From contig CM019229.1 in the NCBI GenBank assembly GCA_009741485.1, positions 3,234,957 to 3,298,956 on the forward strand: a stretch of DNA of 64,000 nucleotides, written 5' to 3'. Made by a program: the position numbers and the translations under genes. Source of the stretch: Malurus cyaneus samueli. Taxonomy: Eukaryota; Chordata; Aves; Passeriformes; Maluridae. The notes beneath the pieces are model-generated. The model was not told the origin of the DNA. It saw nothing but the letters and a program-made list of their open reading frames with translations, and searched no databases. Shown here in pieces: positions 1-13,539 of this stretch. How positions within the stretch are numbered: the stretch's first letter is position 1; each line of letters opens with the position of its first letter.

Positions 1-984
1 CTGTTGTTAGACATTGCAAGGGTTTTAAATTATCAGTGCTCATGAAATCTCTGCAGTGGGAGTAGAACCTTATCTCCTTGCAGCCAACAGAGCCCACGGA
101 GCCTTGTTCCCATTTAGCAGGGGGAATTCGCCCATTGCTTCCTTGCCTCAGTCCTCATTGTGCTGTCACACCGTGCAGGGCAATAACCTCTCACTGAAAT
201 GCTCATTAGAGAGTGAAAATCCAATCCTGTTCAGGCACATCCCTCTCGTTTGATCTGAACCTACAGTGCAAAGTCCGCACCCAAACAGACACCAGGAGAA
301 GCTCAGGTTGAGGGTGCTGCTCTCGTTTCTGAGCCTGGCTGTGCCTTTGGGACCAGGATAACCATTCAACCCCTTGGCTGAAGCTCCAACAGCAGAATAT
401 TGGTGTTTTCATCTTGTTTTCAAAGCAAAAGGGAGGCAGGTCCTGCTCCAAGCCAGGTAAGATTTAGCCTGCAGTGATCAGCAGCTTCTGCTCTGTTAGA
501 AGCTGTCCACAACTGATTCTTTCTGCTCACATGAGACATTTCCATGGCCCTGGGAAAGGCTCAGCATGGAACCTCCAGGAATGCAGCCAGATCCACAGGT
601 GACTGCCTGAGCCACCCCTCAGCTGCCCTGGGCAGATCCAGGCTGACACAGAGCAGGTGGAAAAGGCAGATCCCAACCTTCTCTGCTCAGCTGAACCATC
701 CCTCACACAGCACGAGGTGGAGGGGTTTGTGTCAAAGCAGGCTGGGGTGGGGCCCTGCAGGGTTTCTCTTTTCAGGGCTCGGAGATGTCTCTGTGAGCGT
801 GGCAGGAGCTGTGGGTGTCAGGTGATGTGACTTTTCCATGTGAGCATGGCGAGTTCACGAGGGCTCCCAAAAGTCTGTTTGGAAGTGGTTCTGCCAGGTT
901 TTGTGTTTAAGTGTGGCCCTCTGGCATCCTCAGATGCACAGACACATCCTTGAGGGATGGGTGACACCTCAGGATTTCAGTTTT

Positions 985-1245
985 CCTATTTCCATGTCTC
1001 CGTACCCCTGTGATTCTTCAGTGTTTAACTCCAGACTCCACAGACAGTGCTGAGCTCCTGCTCTCCCATTTTTACACAAAACAATTCCTCTGCAGCCCCA
1101 AACTCAAGGACACCTCCCTGTTGCCAGGCCCCAAGAGATGGAAAAAAACAGAGAATGGGGGAGCCAAGTTGGAGTTTTTGACTGCATTGGCTGCAGCTGC
1201 AATTGGAGGATTCAGCCCGATGTGCAAATGGACAAAAGTGAGAAA
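985..1245 (+). mobile_element. Diverged fragment of the same LTR-like repeat
   Basis: gagctcctgctctcccattt, acaaaacaattcctctgcag and caaggacacctccctgttgc align with 13170-13250. The remainder is diverged. Confidence 0.5.
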
Positions 1246-4200
1246 GGGTGAAAAGCCGTGAGCCATTGTCCATTGTGGGTGCACCCCTGGCTGGGCTGGG
1301 ACTGCCCTGAATGGCCCTGAAGGCCCTGCAATAACAGAACTGCTTTGGATTCTCTCAGTTCTGGCCACACTCTGCTTTAGGTTATCCAGATTCAGACACC
1401 ATGGGGAGGCAGCGTGGGGATGCTGGGGTGGATTTTGGGGAGCTGCTGGTGCTGAGGAGCCCGGGGAGCAGTGCTGGCTGCCTCTCTCACCGCTGTTTCC
1501 GTTTCCCTGCTCTGCCTGTGACTGGAAGTTGCGCTGCTGTAAAAACAACACGGTCAGGGCCCGTCCTCACCCCATGGACTCGCTGAGATGAGTGTGGTTA
1601 CAACAGAAATGAGCCCGGCACAAAGGGTTTATTTTATTTTTAGCCTGACTGGAAGGAGAAAGAATAGAAATTTGGTAATTGTGCAATTTCCGGCCCAGTT
1701 TTGCAAATTCTGGGAGGTTCTGGTACTCAGGTAAACAAGCTGAGCACTCAGAGCTTTGCTCCTCTTCATCACTCCCCATCCTCTCTGCCCACCTTTAGCC
1801 ACAGCAAACACGGATGGGAGACTGAGGATTTGGGATTGACAGGGATGGAATGGAAAGAAACCATTTTCTGCAGTCTCTTCATCCCTTGGCTGCATCATTG
1901 GGGGACACCCCGGGATGGGGAAGATGTTGGGTACTCAGGGTGGGGCACGTGTGAAATGCCAGGGGTAAAAACCCAAATTCGAGCCCTCACCGTGAGCAGC
2001 AGGCTGTGGCTTGGCAGTAAAGAAAATCTTCTTCCCAGTTACGTCAGAGCCAGGAAACTCTGTCAGAGAGAGAAATATCCTTTCCATTACGAGATGCTCC
2101 CTTGACTCAGAGCTCTCCTCATCCATGTGGCCATGCAGATCTCCTGGGGGAAGGTTTAGCTCGGAAGCAGAGCTGTCCCGAGGCTGAGGATGGTGAAATG
2201 TCCTTGGGAGGGTGATGTTTGCTGCCTCTGTGACCATCCCTGGCTGCTTTGGCAGCGATGGGCCAGGTGGTACCACGCAGCAGGATGGAAGGTAAAAAAA
2301 GAAAAAAAAACCCATCTGAATAAATCTCAAAACTTAATTTACATTCTAATCTGATTGATTCCACTCTACCTCTCTAGAATATATGGAAATACATCTTCCA
2401 ATTTTTTCCTGAAGGAAAGAGAGCCCCTTCAAACAGTTTCACTGTGCCCTAGCTGCAGAACAGGAGGGTGGAGGGGAATTTGTTTAAAACACATTTTTCC
2501 GTGCAGAATAACACAAAGTGAATTTTTGGGGGGTCACACTGGTCTCCTTGCCATGCCTAGAAACAGCATGGGATAATCTGGAGCTGTACAAACTCAACCT
2601 GCCCTGTCAGACAGGGAAACAGCCATTCCCTGTGGTGGGATCTGTGGATTCTGGGAGCTCCTGCAGGCTGGAAATGCTCTACAAACATTAGCACAGTGCA
2701 GCTTTCTGATGCGCTTTAGTGCTTTCCTCAGGAGGAAAAGCCCTCCCACACCCAGCCATCCACATCACATGCCCTTGACAGCTTTGCAGGTGAGTTATGA
2801 ACCCCACAGGGAAAATTAAAGCTGATTTTAGCACTCTGCCCATCTGCCACGGCTGGTTCTGGCAGGCAGCGAGTGCAGAATGTTCCCACCAGCAGAAATG
2901 CTCCGGTGCTTGGGTTTCACACTGCTTTTGTGCAGGTGCACTTCTTCCACAGGTGGAAATTCCGTCTTTGAGAAAAGAATTTCTTCTTTTCAGCCTCAGT
3001 GGGGGACAGTCAGAAGTTTATCCAGCCCAACTCGCACAAACCCAGCTGGGAAATGGGGACAGGGATGTCACTGCAGTGTCCTCTCGGTGTCCCCCATGTA
3101 GAGGGAGCCCTCCAGGACAGGTTTTGTGTTCTGGAATCACCCCTTTGGCACCTCGCTGTTCTTCCTGGAGATGTTTCCTCAGAGGTTTCTCCACCTCTCC
3201 CTCCAGGCTGCTGCTGGAGCAGTGCTGTTTGCTCTTGGGGTGTCCCTGCAGCTCCTCCCTGGGTGGGAATGAGGGAATTAGGGAATCCAGTGGGGCTCAG
3301 CGGGGTCAGGAGCTCTGAGCACAGAGGATTTGTGCTCCGGGGTGAGCAGGGAGCAGCTGTGGGAGTGTTCACACCACACAGGAGCTGGAGCTCACAAAGC
3401 CCCTGCAGGGGATGAGTACCAGCTCTGCTTTCCCTTCTCACCCACACCAACCAGGGTGAGAGCCAGTTCTTTCACTTTGAGGTGTTGGCTTTGTCAGCTT
3501 GAGCAAAACCCGTTTGGTTTCCCAGATTGCCCAGGGAGAGACTCACTCAAACCAGCATTTAGGGTGTTCAGTGTCCACTTTGCACCCCAAACTCTGCCTT
3601 CCTTTTACACTTTGTTTAAAATGCACTGCAAGCCATGCTGCTTTGATTATTTAAGCAAAAAGGGTTTTTTTTTTCCCCATCAGGGAACCAGACAGCTGGG
3701 CAAATAATGTCATTTTTTTTAACAAAAGCATTTTTTTAGGTGGGTGTGTGAGAGGTGTGTGTTCTACCTCTCTGGGAAGATATTGTTGGGACTGGCAAGA
3801 TCAAAGGTTCCGTTTCTTGTAATATATGGATGTTTTAATAATCGAGAACAAGAATTTACTCCTGCAGCGTTAGGTGCCAATAAGCTGAGGTTATTCTCCT
3901 TGATGGCATGACCTATTTAATTTCCATTATAAATAAATACGAAATCAAAAGCTAAATTCCCCCATTCGGGGGTCATTCAGGGAAACTCTTTATCATGAAT
4001 GGCTGGCGAGGAGTGCTGGGGGTTTCCTTCCCCGCACAGGAACATGCCTGGCGTGCTTGCAGGGAGCGAAAATTCGGGAATATTTCACCTGAACGCCTCC
4101 CTCGTGCCTGCACACATCTCCTCAGTGCTCTGCAATGTGCCTGGGATGGGCCCACGCATTTCCTGGCATTTGAGGAATGAAAGGAAATATTTCCAGGACT

Positions 4201-4355
4201 GCAGGTGATTCTCCTCTTTCGTTCCCAGGCATCCCCAGCGCGTTTTTTCCTGGAGGAAATCCAAGCTGGCTGGTGGCCCATCTGCTCCCAGGTGTCCTGG
4301 GGATAAGGAGCAGCCTTTGATCTGAGATCCCCTCTCGCAGGAGGCTGAACATGCT
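1246..4355. other. Intergenic, no gene or clear repeat seen
   Basis: Both strands carry only short frames without splice context or recognisable protein families. The same holds for 1-984. Confidence 0.6.
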
Positions 4356-4790
4356 GCCTAAAATCAGGCTCACCTGGAAAGAGGCCAGACAAACTAAAGA
4401 GAATGAGAATAGACAACTTTAATCCAGGCCTATGGGTACGTTCAGGGCAGACAAAGCCTCCTCCTGATCCTACACCCAAAATGGACCCGAGGCAGGAGAT
4501 CTTCACCTTTTATCAGTTCTGTCTCATTAACAGTTTGAGCCCAAATTCTGCAATTCCACCTTCAGGTGATGATGTCACCCATCCCAAACCTGCTCCCCCC
4601 AATTCTCTGTTTTTTCCATATTTTGGGGCTCTGAGGCAGTGAGGTGTCCTTGGATTTCAGGCTCAGAGAGGAATTGTTTTGTCTAAAGATGGGAGAGCAG
4701 GAGCTCAGTGCTGTACTAGAGAAGTACCAGAATGCAGATACATGAAATACAGAAACTGAAAATCCTGAGGCATCAAACAGATGCAGAGCT
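4356..4790 (-). mobile_element. LTR-like interspersed repeat
   Basis: Its reverse complement matches 13120-13525: tttcatgtatctg-type start, gagctcctgctctcccatct, attctctttagtttgtctgg and ccaggtgagcct at the end. The family is not identified; the pattern (dispersed, both orientations, no ORF) suggests an LTR or non-autonomous element. Confidence 0.6.
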
Positions 4791-7700
4791 TGGAGGGCTC
4801 CTGCTGCTGCCGGAGGGGTTGGACACGGCCTGGAAGAGCCACCAAAGGGATTTTTGGGGCTGAGCTGAATCCCTTCATCCCATATGAGCCCCAGTGCAAA
4901 GCTCTGTGGGGAACAGGAGCCCCAGCAGCCACCATGGGGGTGTTAATTTGGGTCCAGATTAATTAATTTGAGGGAGGACAGAACTGGAGAGTTTTGCTTG
5001 GGGAAGGAACATCTTCCCCTAATCCCTGGGGACGATCCCACAGTTCTCCTGCCCTTCCAGAGGGGTTTCTCTCAGGAGCTGCTGCTGCCTTGGCACATCC
5101 CTCCCGAATGTGAATTTGTTCTAATTAGTCACATTCATTAAGCAGCCCCCCCCAGCCCCCCTTACAGGTGTAAATACCTGATTTTATGAACTCTGAGTGG
5201 TTCCAGGCAGCTGCAGTTTTTCAGCAGCTCCCCCTGCCGTGTTTCTATGTCTTGCTTGGGTTTGACTAATTTGATTGAGGTTGAACTAAATTTACTTAAA
5301 TGAAGCACCATAAAACTGATTAAATTCTAAGAGTGAGCATCCACACTGGCTGCTCTGAGCACTTTCCAGCTGACAACCTTGCCCAGAGGCTCTGCTGTCA
5401 TCCTGCTCCTCCTTCCATGGGTAAAATGGGAAAACCCTCAGAACTCCTGCTCTTCCTCGTGTCTTCATCAAGTCTGGAAGATTGTGTTGTTCTTTGCTGC
5501 TGCAGCGTTTTCTCTCATTCTGGAAATGCAAAAAATGCGGGAGAATTGTGGAAACTGCGACATCCTGGCAAAGAAGTTTCTGTCACGTGGAAATTTTTTA
5601 ACTTCAGCAGTTAATTCACTCTTACACTTTATTTATTCAGGGCCCAAGACCATAGTGATAGCCCCTGGCTGATGGTGATGGTGCTAATTAGAACTGGACA
5701 GGATATTTTTATCAATAGCTTACCCACTGAAATTTCAAATTTCGGACAAACAGAACAATCTGTCAAATTCTTCATGGCTCTTCTCTTTCTTTTTTTTTTT
5801 TTTTTTTTTTTTTTAAGCCTGAGTGCTGATTTCAACATTTTTCAGCATGAAATGTTTCAATGTTACATTTCAAAATGAATCTCCAGTGTTAAATTTAGAT
5901 ACCTTTTGATTAAAAAAAAAAGTTTATCTCCATGAGAAGATTTAATTTGACACCACGACCTTTCCTTGCCAATTTTCTACTCTGTGTTTAGGAAGGAAGA
6001 AAAGTTTCTAATGAGTTTGACCTTAATTTTACCACAGCTGGAAAATAGACATTTATTCAGTGAGTGACAAACGCAGCTGTTTCTGGTGCCACCATCTAAA
6101 GGTGCCAAATAAAGGTGCAAATCTGGAGATTTCTCATGGATTTCTATAATTCTGGCTAAAGCAGAGGGGCAGGGGAAGGAGGAGACCCTGGCACAGTGAC
6201 AGGGGTGACCCCATGACCCTGCTGCTGTTGTCCCTGGTGTGGTCAGAGGCACCTGGTCTGGGAAAAGAAAGATAAGAAGGAAAACTTAATTAACATCAGA
6301 GGCAAAGAAATCCAGATCCAGTAAGAGCCCAAATACTGAGAAATGCAAAACACTGAACCAATGAACATTAAACCAATAGAGTTCCATGGGTTTTGACTGT
6401 ATAAAGTTTGGGGAAAATCTTGTAAAATTCATGTGTCCTAGAATGATTTTCTCTGCACACCTGGACTACGTGTAGATGAAATTATTTCTGTGACACATCC
6501 TGACCAGAAAATAAAGTAACACCTCGGCTTTCTAACATTAAAAATGTCATTAGAGAGTTTTTGTTTCTCCCGCAGTTTTGGTGACACTGTCAGGGATGGG
6601 AGGGAAGGTGCTGGTTTTGGAGCAGGTGAGTGGATGCAGTCTGGAGGAGGAGGTGAAGGCGCTGGAGCCTGGATCCCGTGTCCAACCCTGCAGGGCAGGG
6701 AGCAGAACGATGCTCAGGTCACCAGAGTGGCTTTGCCAGGGAGGAAATTAGGGAACAAATAATGGATCCTCCATTCCTGGAGAAACCTCAGAGCCTCCCT
6801 GCAGAACCCATCCTGCCCAAACAATCTGTTCTGGGGACAGCACATCCCTGTTCTCACCACCACCAGTTTTCCAGTGCCCAGCTCCCATCTCTTGTTGGAG
6901 TTTATCCTCTGCTTCATGCCAAGGAGATCCCTGGGTACCACAGGACAGGTTTTCACTCGGTGTTAATTGGCAAAACTCCCAGAAACAGCAGCAAAAAACA
7001 TCCAGGGGGGAAGCAGAGCAGGGGAATCACACCAGGAGTGATGGGCTGACATGCCAGGGGAGGCAGAGCTGAAGTCATCTCCTGTGCTGGATGCAGACAT
7101 TTAGGAATGAGCCAGGATTGCACAGCTTGGCTGGCTTTGTTCTTTCCCAAGGGGCAGGAACATCCTGGGGTTCTCAGTGTGGTCTTTCACTGCTCTGGGC
7201 TGGCACCTGGCCCTGCAGTTTTTAGGACAGGCCCAGCCCCTGCATCTCACTGAGCCAAAGAGGGGCTGATTTGCAAACCTTGGCAGCTGCTTTGTTATCT
7301 CAGAATCTTTTCAGGTGCCTGAGGTGGGGCTGACCCCCAGAATCCCCTCTGGATCCTTCCTTTTAACAGCATTTCCCCCTCCCCTCCCCCTCCATTTCTC
7401 CTACAGACCCTATGGAGTTTCACTCCTCCCATCCTTCTCTGTTCCCAAATCCACCTTCCCTTGCCTGAGTCTGGTTGCCCAATTCCTACCAATATTAATG
7501 GCTTTGGGCTCCTTTTTCTCAGGCCTGGAACTCTGCTTTTACCAACAAAATCTCTCTTCATCAGAAATATCGACAGCAGCAGTTTCATCCAGGCACCTCC
7601 TATAACTTTTTCCCTTTTTGCTCAGTGGAAGACTTAAGCAAAACTCAGTCCACTGCTTAGAAAAACAGTGCTGCGATCAATGCAAAGCTTTATTTTCTCT

Positions 7701-7962
7701 TTCTTTTTTTTTTTTTTTTTTTTTTAATAACTAAATTTATCACAGCCAATTTATGAGCTGAGCATCAGGAGCAGAGGAAGGGATTGCAGCAGCCCCTTGG
7801 GTTTTCTTGGCCACCTGAGTTGTTTTAGAGTTTGTGCTGATGTTTTAAATCAGGGGAGATGAATAAAGTAAAGCACCAACTGTGAGGGATGTGCCCCACG
7901 CTGAGCTGGGAGAGTGCTGGAGCATCCCAAATGTCTGGGAAGAGGGAGGGAGGGATAAAGGC
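4791..7962. other. Intergenic, mostly unassigned
   Basis: Apart from the fragment at 6420-6590 and T homopolymers near 5790-5815 and 7705-7725, no feature is supported. Confidence 0.6.
6420..6590 (+). mobile_element. Fragment of the same LTR-like repeat
   Basis: gtagatgaaattatttctgt, then cagaaaataaagtaacacct and ctaacattaaaaatgtcatt correspond to 12890-13000. Confidence 0.6.
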
Positions 7963-9140
7963 TTCCAGGATTTATATAGATCCAGAGAGGGAGGATACAA
8001 AAGGTTCCAGGATTTATATGATCCAGAGAGAGAGGGGTACAAAAGGCTTCAGGATTTATATGATCCAGAGAGGGAGGGGTACAAAAGGCTTCAGGATTTA
8101 TATGATCCAGAGAGGGAGGGATACAAAAGACTCTAGGATTTATAGATCCAGAGAGAGAGGGGTACAAAAGGCTTCAGGATTTATATGAGTCCAGAGAGAG
8201 AGGGGTACAAAAGGTTCCAGGATTTATATGATCCAGAGAGAGAGGGGTACAAAAGGCTTCAGGATTTATATGATCCAGAGAAAAAGGGTTATAAAAAGCT
8301 CCAGAATTTATATGATCCAGAGAGGGAGTAAATAAAAGGCTCCAGGATTTATATGGTCAGCTGGAGGGCAGAGAAAGGTCAAGGGTAAGGCCAGAGAAGA
8401 GGATAAGGCTCTCAGGGTTTATGTGGTCAGAGATGGAGTGATATAAAAAGGGTTCCAGGATTTATTTGGTCTGAAGAAGGAGGGACAGATAAAGGGCTCC
8501 AGGATTTATATGATCCAGAGAAAAAAGGGTTATAAAAAGCTCCAGAATTTATATGATCCAGAGAGGGAGGATACAAAAGGTTCCAGGATTTATATGAGAG
8601 AGGGAGTAAATAAAAGGGTCCAAGGTTTATATGGTCAGAGACAGAGGGACAGATAGAGGGCTCCAGGATATATACAGTGAAGACAGGAAGGGATAAAGGG
8701 GCTCCAGGATTTATAGGATCCAGAGATGGGGGGATATAAAAAGCTCTAGGATTTACATGATCCAGAGATAGATAAAGGGCTCCAGTATTTATATGGTCGA
8801 GAGAAAAAGGGATAGATAAAAGGCTTCAGGAATTATATGATCCAGAGTGGGAGTAAATAAAAGGGTCCAGTATTTGCATGGTCAGAGATGGAAGGACAGA
8901 TAAAGGGCTCCAGGGTTTATATGGTCCAAAGAAAAGGGGATGTAAAAAGTTCCAGGATTTATCTGATCCAGAGAGGGAGTAAATAAAAGGCTCCAGGATT
9001 TATATGGTCAGAGACAGAGGGACAGATAGAGGGCTTCAGGATTTGTATGGTCCAGAGAGGGAGCAGATAAAGGGCTCCAGGATTTTCATGGTCAAGACAG
9101 GGAGGGATGGATAAAGGGCTCCAGGATTTACAGGGTGCCT
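7963..9140. repeat. About 42-bp minisatellite, 1.2 kb
   Basis: Tandem copies built on aggatttatatgatccagag followed by a purine-rich block and aaaaggcttcc or ataaagggctcc. Copies at 8000-8250 are nearly identical; later ones diverge and vary in length. Open frames on both strands here are produced by the repeat. Confidence 0.95.
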
Positions 9141-10014
9141 CACTGCGGCTCTCCCTGCAGTGTTTACCTGGAAGCCTTGGATGTCCCTTTGAGAGGGACC
9201 CTGAGCTGTCACCTGCCCTGCTGTGTGATTAACAGAGCGCTGAGCAACACCCTCGCCGTTCACATTCCCCACATTCCACAGCCCCGCTGGAAAGCCACCG
9301 CCGGAAAATGCCTGACCCGGGGATGGATTTACTCAGCCTTTTCCTGGCAGATTCCTGTTCCTAGCAACTCCCCTGGGTCAGCCCAGCACGGCTGTGACCC
9401 CCAGCCTGTCCTACTAACTCAGGAAGTCATTTCACGGGTAAAACGATGACTTAATTTAACTTCCCTCAGCCTGCAGAACATCCAGCTCCATCACCGTCCT
9501 GAGCCCTCGAGCTGATGGAGGCTGATTGCATCTCCTCCCTTTGCTGTGGGTGACTGCGAGGGCACCACGTTTTCCACATTTCCATCACGTGTTGGAGCAG
9601 TCCAGGAAAGCTCAGCTCAATCCTGGATGTCCAACCCCTTCTTTGGCTGCAAACCCTTCCAGCTGCGCTGTTCTCCCTCCCCAGGAAAAGGGCACTTCCA
9701 GTAAGGGTGGCTTCGGCTCAGCGTCACCTCTTCCCCCTCTCGGGTGGCGTTTCTGCCTCTGCCGGGTTCCCCTTTCTGTGCCCAGTGCCTGGCGGATGAG
9801 TTCGGGAAAGGAGCAGTTCCCTTTCAGGGGTTTTGTAACGCTGCTCCTTCCAGCTGTTCCTCCCTGCAGCCGGGGACAAGGTGCGGCTGCTGGGACAGCG
9901 CTGGCACCGTGCTGGGCTGGAGCCTTCGGTCACATCGCAGCTCTCGTTCTGCAACTGTTCCAGGGGGGCAGGGGATTTCTGTGACAGGGGGTGACAAGGG
10001 TGGGACAAGGCAGT
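9141..10014. other. Intergenic spacer between two minisatellites
   Basis: GC-moderate unique sequence. Open frames on the plus strand (9135-9449, 9526-9984) have no family resemblance and no splice support. Confidence 0.55.
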
Positions 10015-10690
10015 GCTTCAGGGGGTCAAAACCAATAAAAAGTGGGTGCTTCAGAGGGTTAAAACCAGTGAAAAGCGGGTGTTTTAGGGGTTAAAACCAG
10101 CAAAAATTGGGTGCTTTTGAGGGTTAAAACCAGTGAAAAGTGGGTGCTTTAGGGGCTAAAACCAGTGAAAAGTGGGTGCTTTAGAGGGTTAAAACCAGCA
10201 AAAGTGGGTGCTTTTGAGGGTTAAAACCAGAGAAAAGTGGGTGCTTTAGGGGTTAAAACCAGCAAAAAGTGGGTGCTTTAGGGGTTAAAACCAGCAAAAA
10301 GTAGGTGCTTTTGAGGGTTAAAACCAGAGAAAAGTGGGTGCTTTAGAGTTTAAAACCAGTGAAAAGGGGGTGCTTCAGAGGGAAAAAACCAATAAAAAGT
10401 GGGTGCTTAAAAAGTTAAAATTAGTAAAAAGTGAATGCTTTAGAGGGTTAAAACCAGTGAAAAGTGGGTGCTTTGGAGGTTTAAACCAGGGAAATGTGTA
10501 TGCTTCAGAGTGCAAAAACCAATGAAAAGTGGGTGCTTCAGAGGTTAAAATTAGTGAAAAGTGAGTGCTTTGGAAAATTAACACCGGTGAAAAGTGGATA
10601 CTTGGGAGGTTAAAACCAGTGAAAAGTGGGTGCTTCAGAGGGTTAAAACCAGAGAAAAGTGGCTGCTTTAAGGGTTAACACCAGTGAACC
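10015..10690. repeat. About 33-bp minisatellite
   Basis: Roughly 20 copies of a unit containing ggttaaaaccagtgaaaagt followed by gggtgctttagag, with alternating variants (agcaaaaa, agagaaaa). Confidence 0.95.
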
Positions 10691-11118
10691 CCCAGAGCTG
10701 GCCGTGACACGTCAGGGAGAGCCGTGGCTGAGCGGTGTCTGTGGGGTCCATCCCAAAGAGAAGGGGTTGATGTGGGGGACAAGGGGAGCAAAGCACCTCC
10801 ATGGTGTCCTGAGATGTGACAAAGCAGTGCCACTGTCACCGTGTCACTTGTGTGCTGCCTGAGCAGGTCTGTGACATTCCTGCCCATGCCAGTCTGTGGG
10901 CCTGGTGCAATCCCAGTTATTTTCTGTTCAGCAGTCCATTTTCACAGCTGGAGATGATTTCCTGGCACAGCTGGGGCTGCCTGGCTCTGCCACACATCCA
11001 GACTTCGGGATGGTTCTGAACCCTTGATCTGACCCTTCCAAGGCAAGGTAATGTCACCGTGCTGGCAGTGAATCCCACCAAAGCCTGGGGACATTTCTGT
11101 TGCCTTGAATGGCCAGTT

Positions 11119-11583
11119 TTTAACAATGACACAGACACAGTTAAGGGGATAAAAGGGTTTTACCTCGGTATTTGGGATCCCAGGTGCACAACTTGATGGC
11201 AGAATGCACACCCGTGTATAGCACAGGTACAAGTTTTATAGGTTTCAGGAATTAGCAAATCTATCTAGGGTTCCTCAATAAGAAACTTCACAAATGCAGT
11301 AATGTCCCCCTATTCTAATGAATCCCCCCCAGATGAGGCCAGAGCCCAGTTTACACAGGATGTTCTGGACAGAAGGCTTCACCCAAGGCTGAGCTCGGGT
11401 TTAAGATAGCACAGGGCACACTGATCCCTTCCTCAGGATGTTTGGTTTCTGCCCAGCAGAACTCCTAAACTGAGCTGGAATATCAGGCTACAGGAATTAC
11501 AAGCATATGGGCTAAGGGGTACAAGGGGATGGTTAGAGGGCACAGAAAGTGTAAAAAAGGAAAGCAAAAATGATCAGGCATCA
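11119..11583 (-). mobile_element. Solo LTR-like element
   Basis: The reverse complement starts TGATGCCTGATCATTTTTGC and ends near ttaaaaactggcca. It holds a TATA-like cctataaaacttgtac. It matches 36509-37013 over its length. No gag or pol sequence is next to it, so it appears to be a solo LTR. I could not assign a family or confirm a target duplication. Confidence 0.6.
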
Positions 11584-11603
11584 TTCCCATCCTCCTCTTT
11601 CCA

Positions 11604-11785
11604 TCCATCCCTGTTCTGAGGGAGAACGGCATTCCAGGCTGGGATCCCTGTTCTGAGGGAGAAGGGGCATTCCAGGCTGGGATCCCTGTTCTGAGGGAGA
11701 AGGGGCATTCCAGGCTGGGATCCCTGTTCTGGGGGAGAAGGGGCATTCCAGGCTGGGATCCCTGTTCTGAGGGAGAAGGGGCTGT
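11604..11785. repeat. 38-bp tandem repeat, nearly five copies
   Basis: The unit gatccctgttctgagggaga + aggggcattccaggctgg repeats with only one or two base changes between copies, so the array is young or homogenised. Confidence 0.95.
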
Positions 11786-12849
11786 GGCCAGCGCTGCCTC
11801 ATCCCTCACGCCTCTTCCCAGATGTCGGGGCAGCAGCCCAGGGCGTGCACAGCTCCTGGCAAAGCCCCCGCTCCCTCTTCCTCCTTGAGCCGGGATTAAA
11901 GGGTAAGGACCAGCTGGGCTGTTTTGTAATCTCGTTACAGTAACGACCCCATTCACAAGATTTATCGCTCCGGTCCGGCTGCGCTTCCTCCTTTCCTGGG
12001 GTTCTGCAGGAACAGCTCTGTTGTGTCTGGATGCTCTGTCTGGAACAGACAAAATTAGACTTTTATTACTCAGAGCCTCTGCAGCAGCTGGATCCCCGTC
12101 AAAGCCCTCCCACCCAGCCCCAAAGGCAGCCCGTGGCCACGAGGATTAAAGGGAGAGCAGATAAGGATCTCACCGAAAATCGGGAATAAAAACCCTCTAA
12201 CAATATATATGAAGTGATAGAGAATCAGGCATTACTTTATTTACTGGGCATGATGTGCCAAGGAAAATATTCCAAACTCATGCTTTTACAGTTTTTTCCC
12301 CAAACTTTATCCAGTCAAAACCCACAGGGATGTATTGTTTTAAAGTCCATTGGCCCAGAGTTCAGAAACCCCCAGGATTCACTTTCTTGTTGGACCCGAA
12401 TTTCTTTGCCTCTGATGTTCATTAGATCTTTACTTCTTGATTTTCTTTATCAGCCTTTTTAATGACTGAATATCTCCAACTCTGCCAGAGGGATCTGTGG
12501 TAGATATTTGTAGATGTCCACTGATGTTCTGGTTTTGGCCATTTATCTTCCTGGATATCTTTTGGTCTGTCGATATTTTAAGCCCATGTCCATAGAGTGA
12601 AACTTAATCACAAAAAAACCCAACCAACCAACCGAAAACAAACAAACAAACAAAAAAACCCCAAACTTTAAAAAAAAAAATAATTCCTTTCCCCAAAGCA
12701 AAATCAGACTAGAGAAATAGAATAAAATTTTAAGAGCTGTATTGTTTCCAAACAAGGACAGGGACAGATTCCCAGCTGTCCAAATTCCCCGTGCCAGGAG
12801 CACAACTGGGTCTCCCAGGATTTTGTTTCCTGGGACACCTGAGAGTGCT

Positions 12850-13525
12850 TTGACCAATTCTCTCTGCACACCCGGGCTGTGTGTGGATGAAATTATTTCT
12901 GTGGCACATCCCGGCCAGAACAACATCTTGGCCAGAAAATAAAGTAATGCTTTGACTTTCTAACATTAAAAATGTTGTTAGAGAGTTTTTTGCTTTTCCT
13001 GCAGTTTCAGTGATGATTCCAGAGAGCAGCAGGCACATGGCCACAGTGCCTGGGAATGCCAGGATCCGTGTGGCAGTGGGTGGGTGACAGTGCTGCTGAT
13101 GGCAGCTGCTGTTGGTGCCTCAGGATTTTCAGTTTCTGTATTTTCATGTATCTGTGTTCTTGTACTTCTGCACAGCACTGAGCTCCTGCTCTCCCATCTT
13201 TAGACAAAACAATTCCTCTCTGGGCCTGAAATCCAAGGACACCTCGCTGCCTCAGAATCCCAAAATATGGAAACAATGGAGAAGATGGGAGCAGTTTGGG
13301 GTGGGTGCATCATCACCTGAAGGTGTCATTGGAGAATTTGGGCTCGAAATGTTAATGAGAGCAGAACTGATAAAAGGTGAAGAATCTTGACTCGGGGTCC
13401 ATTTGAGTGTAGCCTCAGAGGAGGTTTGTCTGCCCTAAATGCACCTCTAGGCCTGGATTAAATTAATCTGCTTTTATTCTCTAAATTTGTCTGAGCTCTG
13501 TTCCAGGTGAGCCTTGTTTTAGACT
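12850..13525 (+). mobile_element. LTR-like interspersed repeat in copy A
   Basis: The first part (12850-13015, tgtgtggatgaaattatttc ... ctaacattaaaaatgttgtt, with aataaag) matches 6420-6590. The second part (13120-13525) matches 4356-4790 inverted and, more weakly, 985-1245. The same element recurs in copy B at about 17660-18335. Confidence 0.6.
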
Positions 13526-13539
13526 TTGAAACAAGTCAA

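Noticed and set aside
7845..8188. Frames of 84-105 codons with repeated peptide units on both strands
   Set aside because: Produced by the 42-bp minisatellite (a multiple of three); no start context or family match.
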